This document shows, in pieces, positions 10,018 to 20,879 of a stretch of DNA of 64,000 nucleotides. The notes under the pieces were generated by a model, which made no database searches, was not told where the DNA came from, and saw only the letters and a program-made list of their open reading frames with translations. Position 1 is the first letter of the stretch. Each line of letters begins with the position of its first letter. Origin of the DNA: Marsupella aquatica (Eukaryota; Marchantiophyta); the NCBI GenBank assembly GCA_973895155.1, contig OZ316899.1, forward strand, positions 10,230,001 through 10,294,000, read 5' to 3'. The position numbers were made by a program, and so were the translations under genes.

Positions 10018-12171
10018 ATGCCGAAGAGGAAAGACTCGACTAGAGCTGGACGTGCCGACAGCCAAACTTCTCAGTGGAGTAAGAAACCACGATCCAAGTC
10101 TCCTTCACCAGTCACGTCTCGACTGACACGCTCACAGGGTGGTCCACTTATGGAGTCAGTCGACTCCAGGAGGAAGTTTGAGCCAAAGCAGATATCATTT
10201 GAGCCTATTGGAGAGGCGGAATTGGCTGATATTGCTGAGAAGGGAGCCTGGGAGTCTATCGTCTCCAAGTATGAGACAAAGTTTAGTAAGGATCCGCCCC
10301 GGATCCCCTTGTGCCGGCTCATGCCAATGGAGGCAGTGAGGAATCTTTAGGATGAGTCGGTTGCAAAATTAAAAAAAGGATTCAAAGAGAGCGGCTATGT
10401 TGTGAAGCTCAGCAAGTTCCACATTACTGAGTTCAATGAAATTGGAGAAACGCAGATAGTGATAGACTTCAAGCCATTTTGGGACCCTCTATGGACTCAG
10501 CTCAATGAACAGTTTGAGCAAGAGTGCGATGCATTAGAGGAGTTCAAAGTCCTTAAGGACAAGATGTTTTGGGTTTTTGATGGAAACCACAGATACACAG
10601 CCTGGTCCGCAGTTGCTTATGAGTATCCGGATCAATTGCAATACCATCCGTGCGTCAGATTCTCTCTTTTGAACACTGGGAAGGACGGATTCAAGAAGGT
10701 TGAGCAAGCAATGCACGCTCTCAACTCGTAAGTACTCTCATTCGCGTCTTTTTGCAAAATGTGATTACCCGTTTGTGTAAACCTTGTGTGCCATCTTGGC
10801 CCTCTCTGAAATTGCCACTATGAGTACTGTTTGTCATTTTCAAGATAAGTGCGACTGTTGTGAAGACGTCCTGGTTTAATGACGCTGATCGGGTTGCAAA
10901 GCTATTGAACACTCCATTGGAGGAGTACAGTTCGCTCATGTCAAAGGAGACAATGGAGGCTTTCATGAAGGCCCAAAATCAAGGACATGGGAAGACTTGG
11001 TACTCAAAGAATATGACAAAAGAAGCCGCTGTGTACATCATGTCTTGGTCAAACATTGAAGCGGGACGAATCAATGTCTCCAAGGAGATGGCACAAGACG
11101 CAGCTCGTGGGCACCCGTGGAGTGTGAAGAGAACTGAGGAGGAGACGGAGGCAATGATTATTGTTGCACGCAAGGCCTGGGACAACAAGTTCCCCAAGCT
11201 TGCGGCCTGCGTGAATCCGTCCAATGGAGACCAGTTCATGCCGGTATGTCGGCAGCTGTATCACAAGTTGTCAAAGGACGCCAAGCAGGGTGTGATGAAT
11301 GTACAGGTTGGCTTGGATAGGGTGTGCTTGTTTGCTGGGGCTTGGGTAACTGCAGAGTGCAGAGTAAAGCTATTGAAAGCTCATTTTGGAACGGAGGAGA
11401 AGAGTATGTATCACCATCCACGTAGCAATGGTGATGCTGCAATTAGATCCTGGTTAGCGGTCTGGTCAATGTGGTGTTACATTGACCACGTTGGTTGTGT
11501 GATTTTGACCGATTTTGCTGCAAAGGCCTACCAAAGACAGATGTATCGTGAGTTTTTCGGGACAGAGGAGGAATTTGCAGAGCTATACAGAAGGCTTTAT
11601 CGAGCTTATGTGCAAGAGAAATAATTGAAACTAGGCGGGGAAATTTGGATTGATGGAAAGGCAACAGTCTTGTTAAAAGAATTGTGGAAAAAGCAAACAA
11701 AGAGGTGCGTGACAAGATTTCTAATCGATTAGGAGAACATGAATGCATCCGTATTGAAAGAGCTGCCATGGGCACTCACATCTTGGATGGAGCCGAAAGG
11801 GAGCCTTAGCATGTATCCATGTGATGGCCAAATTCCTAATGGCAAAGTAGTCTGCGATTGGGAAAGTCAAAACTGCTCATGGTATATGGAATACCGTGAC
11901 TGGAATACTTTTACCGATGACGCTGAGAAGGAGTGTGCAATGAAGCTGAAGGACCAACAGGAGCCTACAAATTACTACGATATATCCAAGCTGCGACAAT
12001 TGACGGACTCTATGCCCAAGGCAATAGCGTTGGAGGCCATACTCCCAATGGACCCAGCCTATGATGGGAAAAAGGCCCGAAAGGAAGGAGGCGAGAAGAA
12101 GGTCGACAAGGAACAATCCGCCGAGGCCAGTCAGTCAGATTCTATAAGCACTCCAACAAAGACCCCATCAG
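10018..12171 (+). pseudogene. Gene A, 5' part: ParB-like (DGNHR) domain and following helical region
   Basis: It starts MPKRKDSTRAGR with a basic, nuclear-localisation-like N-terminus. The frame runs through PPRIPLCRLMPME, a TAG (10348-10350), then L..GFKESGY and FWVFDGNHRYTAW, in the order of ParB/Srx-fold proteins (NPR-like strand, then DGxxR helix). A phase-2 intron fits at 10728-10849 (GTAAGT...AAG); splicing gives HALNS then ATVVKTSWFNDADRV. Exon 2 has WYSKNMT and GLDRVCLFAG, shared with gene B. A TAA at 11622-11624 and a further break near 11730 interrupt it before SMYPCDG ... CSWYME. The ParB fold is inferred from motif order; a nuclease or CTPase role is not shown. Confidence 0.6.
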
Positions 12172-12583
12172 GTATTACTCAATTCCTTTCCAATCAGGTG
12201 GTTGCTTGCATTGGAAAAAACCTTGGTTGGGGTCGGTGATATAACACCGAAGGAATGAGGGTCTCGTCTCGGTGAGGGTGGATGACTTAGAGCGTCTTTG
12301 AAATCCAGACCCCTATATTTACTTGGTGAGGCTCGCCGAGATTAAGTGTCTGGTCCAGCCCGGATGTCGGCGAGGCTCTCCGAGATTAAGTGTCTGGTCC
12401 AGCCCAGATGTTGGCGAGGCTCTCCCAGATTAAGTGTCTGGTCCAGTCCAGATGTCGGCAAGGCTCGCCAAGATGAAGTATTAGTTGAGTAATAAGTTGC
12501 TTGCATATAATGAACCCGATCTTGGCAAGGCTCGCCGAGATGCAGTTGCCATCATGAAGCTCATCAATTTGCATCCTATGCAG
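12172..12583 (+). other. Intron of gene A filled with hairpin repeats
   Basis: GT at 12172 and CAG ending at 12583 give a 412-base intron. Splicing joins TPS-G to HAKIQTEPGSIKSKG in frame and leads into the acidic linker. From 12310 to 12540 it holds about five units of the dispersed palindrome, for example CTTGG-TGAGGCTCG-CCGAG and CTTGG-CAAGGCTCG-CCGAG, most of them separated by the direct repeat TTAAGTGTCTGGTCCAGCC. Confidence 0.65.
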
Positions 12584-13921
12584 GTCATGCAAAGATCCAA
12601 ACGGAACCTGGTTCTATCAAGAGCAAGGGTGTAAAGCCGGCTACAAAGGCAGCAGTTGAGGACGGTCTAGGGGTTTTGCAGGGTCCAAGGCACAAGGATA
12701 AACAACCAATAGTTGAGTTGGGTCCAGATGAGGCTCCACTGCAAGAATTTGACTTGCCTCCGCATGAGGCTCCTGAAGTACAAGATGAATTGGCTGACAA
12801 GCAGCAAGGTGAGGATGATGTGGGTGAGCGAGAGGAAGAGGACAAAGGACAATCCAGAGACAAAGGGCACTTGTCTGATATCTCTCCTGTGCCTTACCCG
12901 CCACCATTATTGTCACGGCAAAAGGAAAAGGCCTTAAAAAGAAAGCAAACTAGGCGACCCAGAGCTCCCAAAGGGAGCCCAAGCAAAGCACGTGATGAGG
13001 AATATAGAGCTGGAAGGAGTAAGGCGTCCTTATGCCAATACCATGTCTTCCCAGAGCAGACATATGTATTTTAGGTGGTCTCCAAATCTATTTACAACTT
13101 TTTTTGATGCGGCTAAAGAAGGTACCGAACCCCCTGTAGTTAGTAAATTGATCTCATGGTGCAGAAAGCTATTGTGGGAAGGTTTGCATCAAAATGCCTG
13201 GGGAAAAGGGGGGAAGCAAGTGAAGACTGGTGCAGATTTAATTTTGATACATATGGGAACAGACACGCGTATGGTCGAGGGTAAGTCCACCCCGTTGTGG
13301 AATTCGTTCCGGGAGGACGACTTGAACCGGGTTCAGGAGTTTGCTCGAGATGTCCTTGATTCCAAAGGACTGTAAGCCATCGTGCACAGTGGTTTGCTTT
13401 GGCACTCAACTTGCATTTATGATGCATTAGTTTACGAGAATACCAACTGGGGGTTGAAAGAAAGCTTCTTTATCTAGAACGACACACCCACCTACGATGG
13501 CGAGTAAGTCCCATCAATTACCTACTTCTTCATTTATTTTTTATTCCAATGACTTACTATCCTAAACTGAGGAAGTCTGACCTCTGAATATGTTTGGCCG
13601 ATCCAGAGCAAATATCTCAAGCTAGACCTGTGGGGGTTTCAATCTGCTGTGGAGATATGCCCAAAGGACAATGTGGCACCAATTAGTGCAGAGCTCAATA
13701 TGAAGAGTAGGAATGGGCTAACGAACTATACATCCAAGAAGAATCAGGTTAACGATCCTTTTGCGGGCACATTGTCGCCAGCAACGCTCCAATGTATCAT
13801 CAAATATACAACACACCCTGGAGCAACTATCCTCACTTTCAACGCACAGTTTGGGGCAATATTCAAGGCGGGTGAAAATTGCGGGTGGATGGTGTCTGGA
13901 CTCCTCTACAAGCGAGGGCAA
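12584..13921 (+). pseudogene. Gene A, middle part: acidic linker and degenerate N6/N4-type DNA methyltransferase-like domain
   Basis: An acidic, Lys-rich linker (to about 13010) is followed, after a +1 break near 13015-13030, by GADLILIHMGTDTR ... FARDVLDSKGL-stop-AIVHSG, in the position of the (D/N)PPY strand and following helix of N6_N4 methylases. An intron fits at 13502-13606 (GTAAGT...CAG). The next exon has NDPFAGTLSPATLQCII and PGATILTFNAQFGAIFKAGENCG, matching the helix and SAM-binding motif I (VLDPFxGSGT) region by position. DPPY is replaced by IHMG and motif I by LTFNAQFG, so it is unlikely to be an active methylase. The same layout in gene B, including the intron position, supports the assignment. 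Confidence 0.5.
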
Positions 13922-13978
13922 GTCCTAACTTGAGATGCATGTTGGCAGACCTCACCAAGATTCATTCCTCTACATGCA

Positions 13979-14712
13979 ACTCAGGAAGAGTCATCTTGGC
14001 AGGCCTCTCCAAGATCCGTCTGAGGAAGAGTGATCTTGGCTGGCCTATCCAAGATCCGTCTCAGGAAGAGTCAATCTCGGCTGGCCTCTCTGAGATCCGT
14101 CTCAGGAATAGTCATCTCGGCTGGCCTCTCCGAGATCCGTCTCAGGAAGAGTGATCTTGGCTGGCCTCTCCAAGATCCGTCTTAGGAAGAGTCAATCTCG
14201 GCTGGCCTCTCTGAGATCCGTCTCAGGAAGAGTCAATCTCGGCTGGCCTCTCTGAGATCCGTCTCAGGAAGAGTCAATCTCGGCTGGCCTCTCTGAGATC
14301 CGTCTAAGGAATAGTCATCTTTGCTGGCCTCTTCAAGATCCGTCTCAGGAAGAGTCAATCTTGGCTGGCCTCTTTGAGATCCGTCTCAGGAAGAGTCAAT
14401 CTCGGCTGGCCTCTCTGAGATCCGTCTCAGGAACAGTCATCTCGGCTGGCCTCTCCAAGATCCATCTCAGGATGAGTCAATCTCGGCTGGCCTCTTTGAG
14501 ATCCATCTCAGGAATAGTCATCTTGGCTGGCCTCTCCGAGATCCGTCTCAGGAAGTCATCTTGGCTGGCGTCTCCAAGATCTGTCTCAGGAATAGTCAAT
14601 CTCGGCTGGCCTATCTGAGATCCATCTCAGGAATAGTCATCTTGGCTGGCCTCTCCGAGATCCGTCCAAGAAGAGTGATCTCGGCTGGCCTCTCTGAGAT
14701 CCGTCGATCCAT
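13979..14712 (+). repeat. Array of about 18 covarying hairpins within a gene A intron
   Basis: Unit length is about 38-41 bases: ATCTCGG-CTGGCCTCT-CCGAGAT, then CCGTCTCAGGAAGAGTC as spacer. About eighteen units are readable. Arms alternate CTCGG with C(C/T)GAG and CTTGG with CCAAG; in all but one the third arm position stays paired (C-G, T-A or G-U). The array lies between a GC- or GT-type donor near 13915 and an acceptor at 14815, so it is probably intronic. It is not a CRISPR array, because the spacers are themselves repeats. Confidence 0.85.
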
Positions 14713-14815
14713 GTCGACCTTCCCCAACATATGCCTTCTTGTTTACGTCTATTTTGGGCGCAATACATTATTTGATTGGATTTAAGTATAACTAAGTAGC
14801 AGTTCCCTACAGGAC

Positions 14816-15920
14816 TATCGAGTCAGCTACAGCGGAATGGGACAGCCAGGACAGACGGCTTGTCAAGCTCACGTGGGAGGAAGCTTTGGCATATTTCTCG
14901 CCGGAGAAGTTAACCCTTCCGTGCTACGCTGCTCATACCTATCATGAAGAAATAGTGCCTCGCTGAGTAAAAGAGAGAAAAAGGAAAACTCTCAAATTTG
15001 TCGATGATAGGGCAAAAGAAGCTCAATCGGATGAGAGTAGCTCGGTAGGAAGTGACAGTCTCCAAACTCACCATGTAAGTATAAGATTATCAAGCTCCAG
15101 TTCCGAAGAGTAATGTTTGAATGAATTTACCTTCATTGCAGCTCAGGAGAGACCTGAGCAACCAGTGAATGAGGGGCTGACTCCCCGGGCAGGAGTGAAA
15201 GAGGTGGGGCTTGCAAACAAAGGAGTGCCTGCACAAAAGCAACCATCCAAATTTTTGGTGATAGTGAAGAAGGCATTGGACCCCAAGGCAGACCAAAAAG
15301 AGGTCATAGTGACAATCGAGGACGTGCACTTGACGAGGGCACATTTAAAATGCTTGAGGCCAAAAAAATGGATCACTAGCGACGTCATCAATGCTTACAT
15401 TGCTTTACTGGAACAAAGAGCACAAACCCTTCATAAACCCAAGGCCATGTTATTGCCAACACATTTTTACCAAGTGATGACAACTCCGGAATATAACTTC
15501 AACGCAGCATTGGCATATTGGCGGGGCATTCAAATGTGGGAGCACGAGTACGTTTTAATCCTCGTCTACCGGCCAAAACATTGGGTACTAGTTGTGGTTG
15601 ATACTGCCTTGCGGCAACTGCATTTACTTGATCCGCTTGTGCCCGAAGCACAGGATGGCACATAAGTGTTCAAAGTAGCTCAGTTTCTTTTGGACCTCTC
15701 CATCTTGCGGGGTCGTACCTTGTTATGTCCATTAGAATGGCCACGCATTTACCGAGATAACATTCCAAGTCAAGGGGATGATTACAATTGTGGTGTATAT
15801 ATCATTATCTACATGGAGCGTATTTCTGGAGGCGGCGTACTGAACTTTGACCCTGCACTTATAGACATCATGCGGCAAAAGATTGTTGTGGACCTTGTCT
15901 GCCAGACAATTACCCTGTAG
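14816..15920 (+). pseudogene. Gene A, 3' part: Ulp1-like cysteine protease (C48) domain
   Basis: The exon from 14816 encodes TWEEALAYFSPEKLTLPCYA, with a TGA near 14964, then a Ser/Asp-rich tail. GTAAGT at 15075 and GCAG at 15141 give an intron, after which the frame continues AQERPEQ into a SUMO-protease-like domain: LRPKKWITSDVINAY, PKHWVLVVVD (catalytic His), LLDPL (Asp) and PSQGDDYNCGVYI (Gln and Cys). All four expected catalytic residues are present, but a TAA (15663-15665) splits the domain between Asp and Gln. FSPEKLTLPCYA is also recognisable in gene B (TPEKGFALPCYA), linking this exon to the ParB/methylase gene. Alternatively the protease is a separate neighbouring gene. Many plant transposons carry Ulp1 domains. 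Confidence 0.7.
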
Positions 15921-16509
15921 AGAGGATGGAAGATGGAGACGCAGCCTAGTGGAATTTAGTTCAGAAAATTGAACATCGTTGTAAAGTTCGGTACAAAGCT
16001 TAATAAAAAGTGTGTCATCCAAATGTTCTTAATGTGGCTCCTATTTGATATGCTATGTTGAATCTCGAATCGCTGGGTATGTTTTCATCTTGGCAAGCTC
16101 AGCTGAGATGGAACAACACTCCAAGGATATCTCAGAGAGGACGCCAAGATGGTTAGAAAGGGCACCAAGATGGTCAGAGAGGCAGCCGACATTACTAATT
16201 GTCCAAACCAAAACAATGTCGGAGTGGACGCCGACATAGGGTTTGACTGTGGGTGTGAATTAAGTCCATTTCGGCGGCGTCGCTGAGTTTCGGGCACAGA
16301 CTGATATCAATGACTGATGAAAGTCATTGATAACTGATGAAGTTGTGTACCCCCTCCATAACAATGAGCCTAAGGTTCACTTATTAAAGCAAACACCGCT
16401 TGGCATATAGTGTGCATCCTAATTAACCTAACCATGTCTCCGACTATGGTTAGTCTAACTATGGTTACATGTCGTAACCCTAGACCTTGAGTAAATACCT
16501 AATAGATGA
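15921..16509. other. Spacer between genes A and B with several hairpins
   Basis: No gene seen. Palindromes of the dispersed type lie at about 16089-16111 (CTTGG-...-CTGAG) and about 16217-16239 (ATGTCGG-AGTGGACG-CCGACAT). A separate perfect hairpin is at 16306-16331: ATCAATGACT-GATGAA-AGTCATTGAT. Gene B begins somewhere after 16510. Confidence 0.55.
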
Positions 16510-18764
16510 TTGATTCTCGGGTTTCAAGGGTTTTTCTTTATGTTCTCAAAGCGTGTTGCCCTCGTCCTTGACCTGTTCATACCCTTATCACGTTATGGGC
16601 CTGTTGATGGAGCCATTATCTTCACCCGAGAGCTTGTCATCAATAGGATTGTTCAAGTCAGTCGAGTCAAGCCAAAGGGAGACAAGGTCTACTACAAACA
16701 AGACGACGCTCAAGACAGGATTGAAAACACCGAAGAGACTGAAGATGGTGAACCAAGTGGATGTTGTGAATCCTACGTTTCAACCTGGTGCTTCAAAACC
16801 CTATTCTATTGTCATCAATCACCATCTTTCCCTTTTGGAGCTGATGAATTTGGATTCCCCCTCGCTCCTCCAAGGATTCCGCTTTGCAAAATGCAAAATA
16901 TGCAGATCATTTGGTCCTTGCAGACAAACTCGGCTGCAATTGAGACCCTCAAGAATGAATTCCAGACGCAAGGATACATCAAGGATGCACCTCAATTTTA
17001 CGTCCAAATGACGGACAAAGAGGGCCATGTCTAGATGTGCGACAATGTGATTAGGGAGTTGTGGGATGACATGTGGATTCTTCAAAACAACAAATTCAAG
17101 AGGAAATGTGATTCTCACGAGGCTTTCAAACTTTTGAAAGACAAAATGTTTTGTGTTTTTGATGGAAATCATTGTCCCTACTCGTGGGTGCAACTTGCGG
17201 ACAAGAATCCACATGATGTCAAGTACCATCCTTGAGTTGTTTGCCAAATTTTCAAGGGTGACAAGAACTCATTCGTGTAGATTGAGTCGGCCGTGCATGC
17301 GTTGAATAGGTTTGTTTCTATTCCTTCAAGCAGTGAATTGAAAAACAATTCTTTTAGTTCCTCTTGTTAGCGATCTTGTTGACCTGTTTCTTTGGTTCAG
17401 GTTGACTCAATGTCACGTTGAGAATTCTTGGGTGCTTGAAGCTGAGCGAGTCCAGAAGGTGCTTAGCAATGATCTTTCTGTATACAAAGATATCATTGAT
17501 GTAGACAACTACAAACTTTTCCAGCAGAAGATGGCAAATATCAGGAAACCGGCTTGGTATTCGAAGAACATGACACTCGATGCCTGCTCGTACATTTTGT
17601 CTGCTGATAATATTGCAGCGCATGCTGAAGATTTGAAGAAGAAGTTCCAGTTGAAAGAAGCGCAAGGAGAACCGCTTTCTAAAGTTGCACAAGACATGGC
17701 TATGAGAGACATGATGAAGGAACAACTAGCAGATTGGAATGTGAAGGTGCCAAAGATTGGACCTCTTCTGAATCCTGAGTTTGGTGACTTTTTCAAGAAG
17801 TGTGTTGAGATGCACAACTACTGCAAACATGAGAGGAAGGAGGCCCAACAAACAAACGACAAAGGAAGGGGGAATGTGTTGTGTGGTCTTGATCGTGCGA
17901 GACTATTTACTGGTGTCTCTTCATTGACACCCCAACTGAGATGTGTACTCCTTGAAGCACAATGCAGACCTGAGCTTTGCAAGAAGTTCTTCCACCCCGG
18001 CCAATTCTCTGACACCAAAACAAAACTTTGGCTTCACCGATGGCTGTATGGGAGAAGGTCAAGTCAATTTGTTCTTCACTCATGTCTGAGATTATTTCAG
18101 AGTTGATCCCAATAGTTCCAGATGCGAGGATCCTTACTTTGTCTGAGAAGACAAACCCATTGCTGATCCTTGACATAGAGGAGGACTTTGAAGATTTCCA
18201 AACAAGAGTGAAAACTTGTTTTTTCAAACAGATTTGGCCACCAAAGTCGGGTGAGAAGATTGACATCGATCTCACTTTTTTGGAGGAGGGCAAAGAGATA
18301 TACATATCGTTTTTTTGTGGATAGAGAAGTTGTTGACAAAACATATTGGTGGTCCTATCCTGCTTGCTTCTTGCCTTGGATAGCAGGGGTGAAAGAGGAT
18401 CCAACCTCTGTTAAATACAGAGAGTACTCAATGTACCCATGTGAGGGAGTGGAGGCTCCAAGGAACATGAGTGAGTGGGAAATCCTTCACTGTCCATGGT
18501 ATTTAGAACCAGACAAATGGGCAGTGACATTTGACACTGCAAAGAAGGCAGCCTTTCATATGATAAATCGAGGCTTGATACCATAGTCTTACATTATGGA
18601 GTCCAAATTAGCTCCTGCAAAAGCAGAGGCTAGCGGATGTGAGGCAATGGAGAAAGTTGTTCTTGGTGTGGCTGCCATTGTCGACCAAAGTTGATCAAGG
18701 AGACCTCTGAAGGTGCCGGCGAAGGACTCGTCTAAAGATGGTTCAATCTTGTATGGCAAGCCAA
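16510..18764 (+). pseudogene. Gene B, 5' part: ParB-like domain and helical region (paralogue of gene A)
   Basis: The true start is unclear. APPRIPLCKMQ, then MFCVFDGNHCPYSW and HALNR, align with gene A; the Arg of DGNHR is Cys here. TAG at 17032-17034, TGA at 17233-17235 and TAG at 17278-17280 interrupt the exon. An intron at 17310-17400 (GTTTGT...CAG) sits at the same place and phase as in gene A. Exon 2 carries WYSKNMTLDACSYIL and GLDRARLFTG. A one-base shift near 18040 and another in a T-run at 18308-18316 break it before YWWSYPACFLPWIAGV, SMYPCEG and HCPWYLE. GTAAGT at 18765 starts the next intron. Roles are as for gene A; it is clearly non-functional as it stands. Confidence 0.6.
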
Positions 18765-18849
18765 GTAAGTCCTTTTCTCCTCTTATTTTCATACTACACT
18801 CGGAGTAATTTTGTCTGAGTGACCTGTCTGACATGAACATGTTTTTCAG

Positions 18850-20138
18850 AGAAGAGAAAGGCAGTAGCCTCCAGGAGTTTGAAGAGTGGGGCGGATGATG
18901 GAGAAGAACCCAAGTCTCCTGATGTTGAGGTCACAACAAAATCTGTTGTAGACCTTGGTTCAATCAAGCATTTAAAGAGGAAGTGCAATGTGCAAATTCT
19001 CTTCGACTCAGATGAGGAGGAAGCATGCGTCGCTCAAGGAGTAGCACGAATGTGTGGTCTTAAAAAGGACGATGATAGACATTTCTTGGCAAAAAGCAAT
19101 CTCATTGAAACTGCAAACTCAATTAGCCAGAGGAAAGTAAGACCTCCCTAGATGGGCGATGCAGATCAATGGTTGTCTCCAATGAGAAAATTGAGCAAAC
19201 ACCCAAATCCAGTGATAATCAATGGCAAACCGTACTCTGGGATTGGTGCTCACTTGGGTTTCATTTTCCTTCCCACGGGTCATAGAACGAGTGTCACAGA
19301 CCGGGAGGTCCCGAAGTGGAATGTTTGGAGTGAGAAATTACCATATTATTTCTTTGGAGTCATGCATCCGATGCTTGCCGACGATGGTTATGTTGCAGTT
19401 CTTCACAACTCAGACTATAACCATATGAGACAAAAAAAAATCTGCTGTCAAGCAGAAGAACAAATTCAAACATGTCCGGCAGTATTCGGTTTTGCTTTCA
19501 TCTCCTCAGGCAGATATGGACATAGAGGTAAGATATTCTATTAAATTCCTCAATATTTTTCGTGCAATTTTTGCTAGCGAGCTCGCTAACCAAAAATACC
19601 CATTTTTGACAAATTTTTGTTTTCAATTTAGGTAGTTACTCTCATTATGGATGTCTTCTGCAAGGTGGAATTCTCAACAAAAGTCCCAAGACATACTGGA
19701 TATGTTCCACTAACTTCTTCTAAGGATGTCCATCATAAATTGATGCTGAGTGTTTGGTACCTAAAAACTGATCCCAGTCCCAGGGCGGCTTTTGCAGGTT
19801 CCGATAGATTGTCAGTTGAGTTCATGCAAGCCGTAATGGAGATCCTTACTTTGCCAAAGGATATTGTCATTGGTTGGACTATTGAAGATGGAAGTGCTTT
19901 TGCCGTTGGGGAATACGCAGGGAGATTTGTTGAGGGTGTTGAAGATCAAGACATTCTTCATCCGTGTGCTCAAAAAAATCTGACAAATGTGTTGGATAGA
20001 CATGCCCAGAAGTTGAAAGGGGCCGCAAATTCGAAGAAAGAGGACCCCAATGATGAAGGATCGGACGATGAGTTCACCATTACAGGAGATGATCAAGGAG
20101 GACCTTCATACGAGAAGGATGAATTTGACCTGGAGTAA
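18850..20138 (+). pseudogene. Gene B, 3' part: degenerate N6/N4-methyltransferase-like domain
   Basis: The exon begins at 18850 after the intron 18765-18849 and opens with a basic segment (KKRKAVASRS). After a TAG at 19149-19151 comes GAHLGFIFLPTGHRTS ... YYFFGVMHPMLADDGYVAVLHNSD, which aligns with GADLILIHMG ... GLAIVHSG of gene A. A further intron (about 19528-19632) precedes AAFAGSDRLSVEFMQAVMEI and PKDIVIGWTIEDGSAFAVGE, the SAM-motif-I position. Both catalytic motifs are replaced (FLPTG for DPPY, GWTIEDG for DPFxGSG), so the fold may survive but methylation activity is improbable. It ends in an acidic tail (DDEFTITGDDQ). Confidence 0.5.
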
Positions 20139-20254
20139 AGTACTTGACCTTTGATGTAGAACTCCCTATTTGGTGTTTTTCTGTTATTTGTAGAATTTTT
20201 GGATGCGTAGTATTGATCCGATGTTGGTGATTTCTTTAGTTTTAGGCGTTTGGA

Positions 20255-20578
20255 TTGGTTTTCGGAGGAGAGATTTTGTCTTCAAAAAGAAATTGAGGAT
20301 CATTTTCTTGTGACCCCTGAGAAGGGATTCGCGCTTCCTTGCTATGCTGAAAGTATGCAAAGGAGGTTGATGAAGCTCCCGTTGTTTTGACTTGGGAGGG
20401 GAAAGGTCTGCGGTCAGTGAGGGGTGCTCAAAAAGCCCTTTACTACCCTCAGTTCATAGATGATGAGGCTGGTATTGTAGCCCAATATGTTGACAATTCA
20501 GCTGAGGAGATTGATAGGGAGTCGAGTAGCAATCCTAGTAATTCATCAGATGATTTGGAATCAAAGGATTCTCAATGA
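20255..20578 (+). pseudogene. Gene B tail: remnant of the exon that precedes Ulp1 in gene A
   Basis: Around 20265-20345 the frame reads VTPEKGFALPCYAES, the counterpart of SPEKLTLPCYAAH in gene A. After a frame break, VVLTWEGKGLRSVRG and a Ser/Asp-rich end (SSSNPSNSSDDLESKDSQ) follow, ending in TGA at 20576-20578. No protease exon comes next. Either gene B never had it or it was lost when the CACTA fragment at about 20900-21253 arrived. Confidence 0.4.
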
Positions 20579-20879
20579 CTAATGGACAATTTTAGATGCA
20601 ATCTCATTCGAGAACATATTTGTCATTACAAAGTTTTATTAAAGGTGGATTGTGAAAGGTTTTCTGAACTGGTTTTGTTGACATTGATGATGCCTTGTCA
20701 TTCATTTCAGTGTTGTGAAGATCTCAAGTTTCTAGGTTGTGGATATTCAAGTATCTGCATTTCCGTTACTCATAACTGTTTCACAATAAATTTATCCACA
20801 ATCTTACTTGGGAATCCGCCTCATCTACCCTGAAGGTACCCTGAAAGTTGCCTCACTAGTCTGTTTGCCTTGCTAGCAA

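Noticed and set aside
13979-14712. Regular 40-bp repeat/spacer pattern resembling a CRISPR array
   Set aside because: The spacers are repeats themselves, no cas genes are nearby, and introns, telomere repeats and plant transposons show a eukaryotic genome.
10018-15920. Endogenous giant virus or phage insertion as the source of the ParB/methylase genes
   Set aside because: No capsid, polymerase, packaging ATPase or other viral hallmark gene is present, and the genes contain spliceosomal introns. An ancient prokaryotic or viral origin of the domains remains possible.
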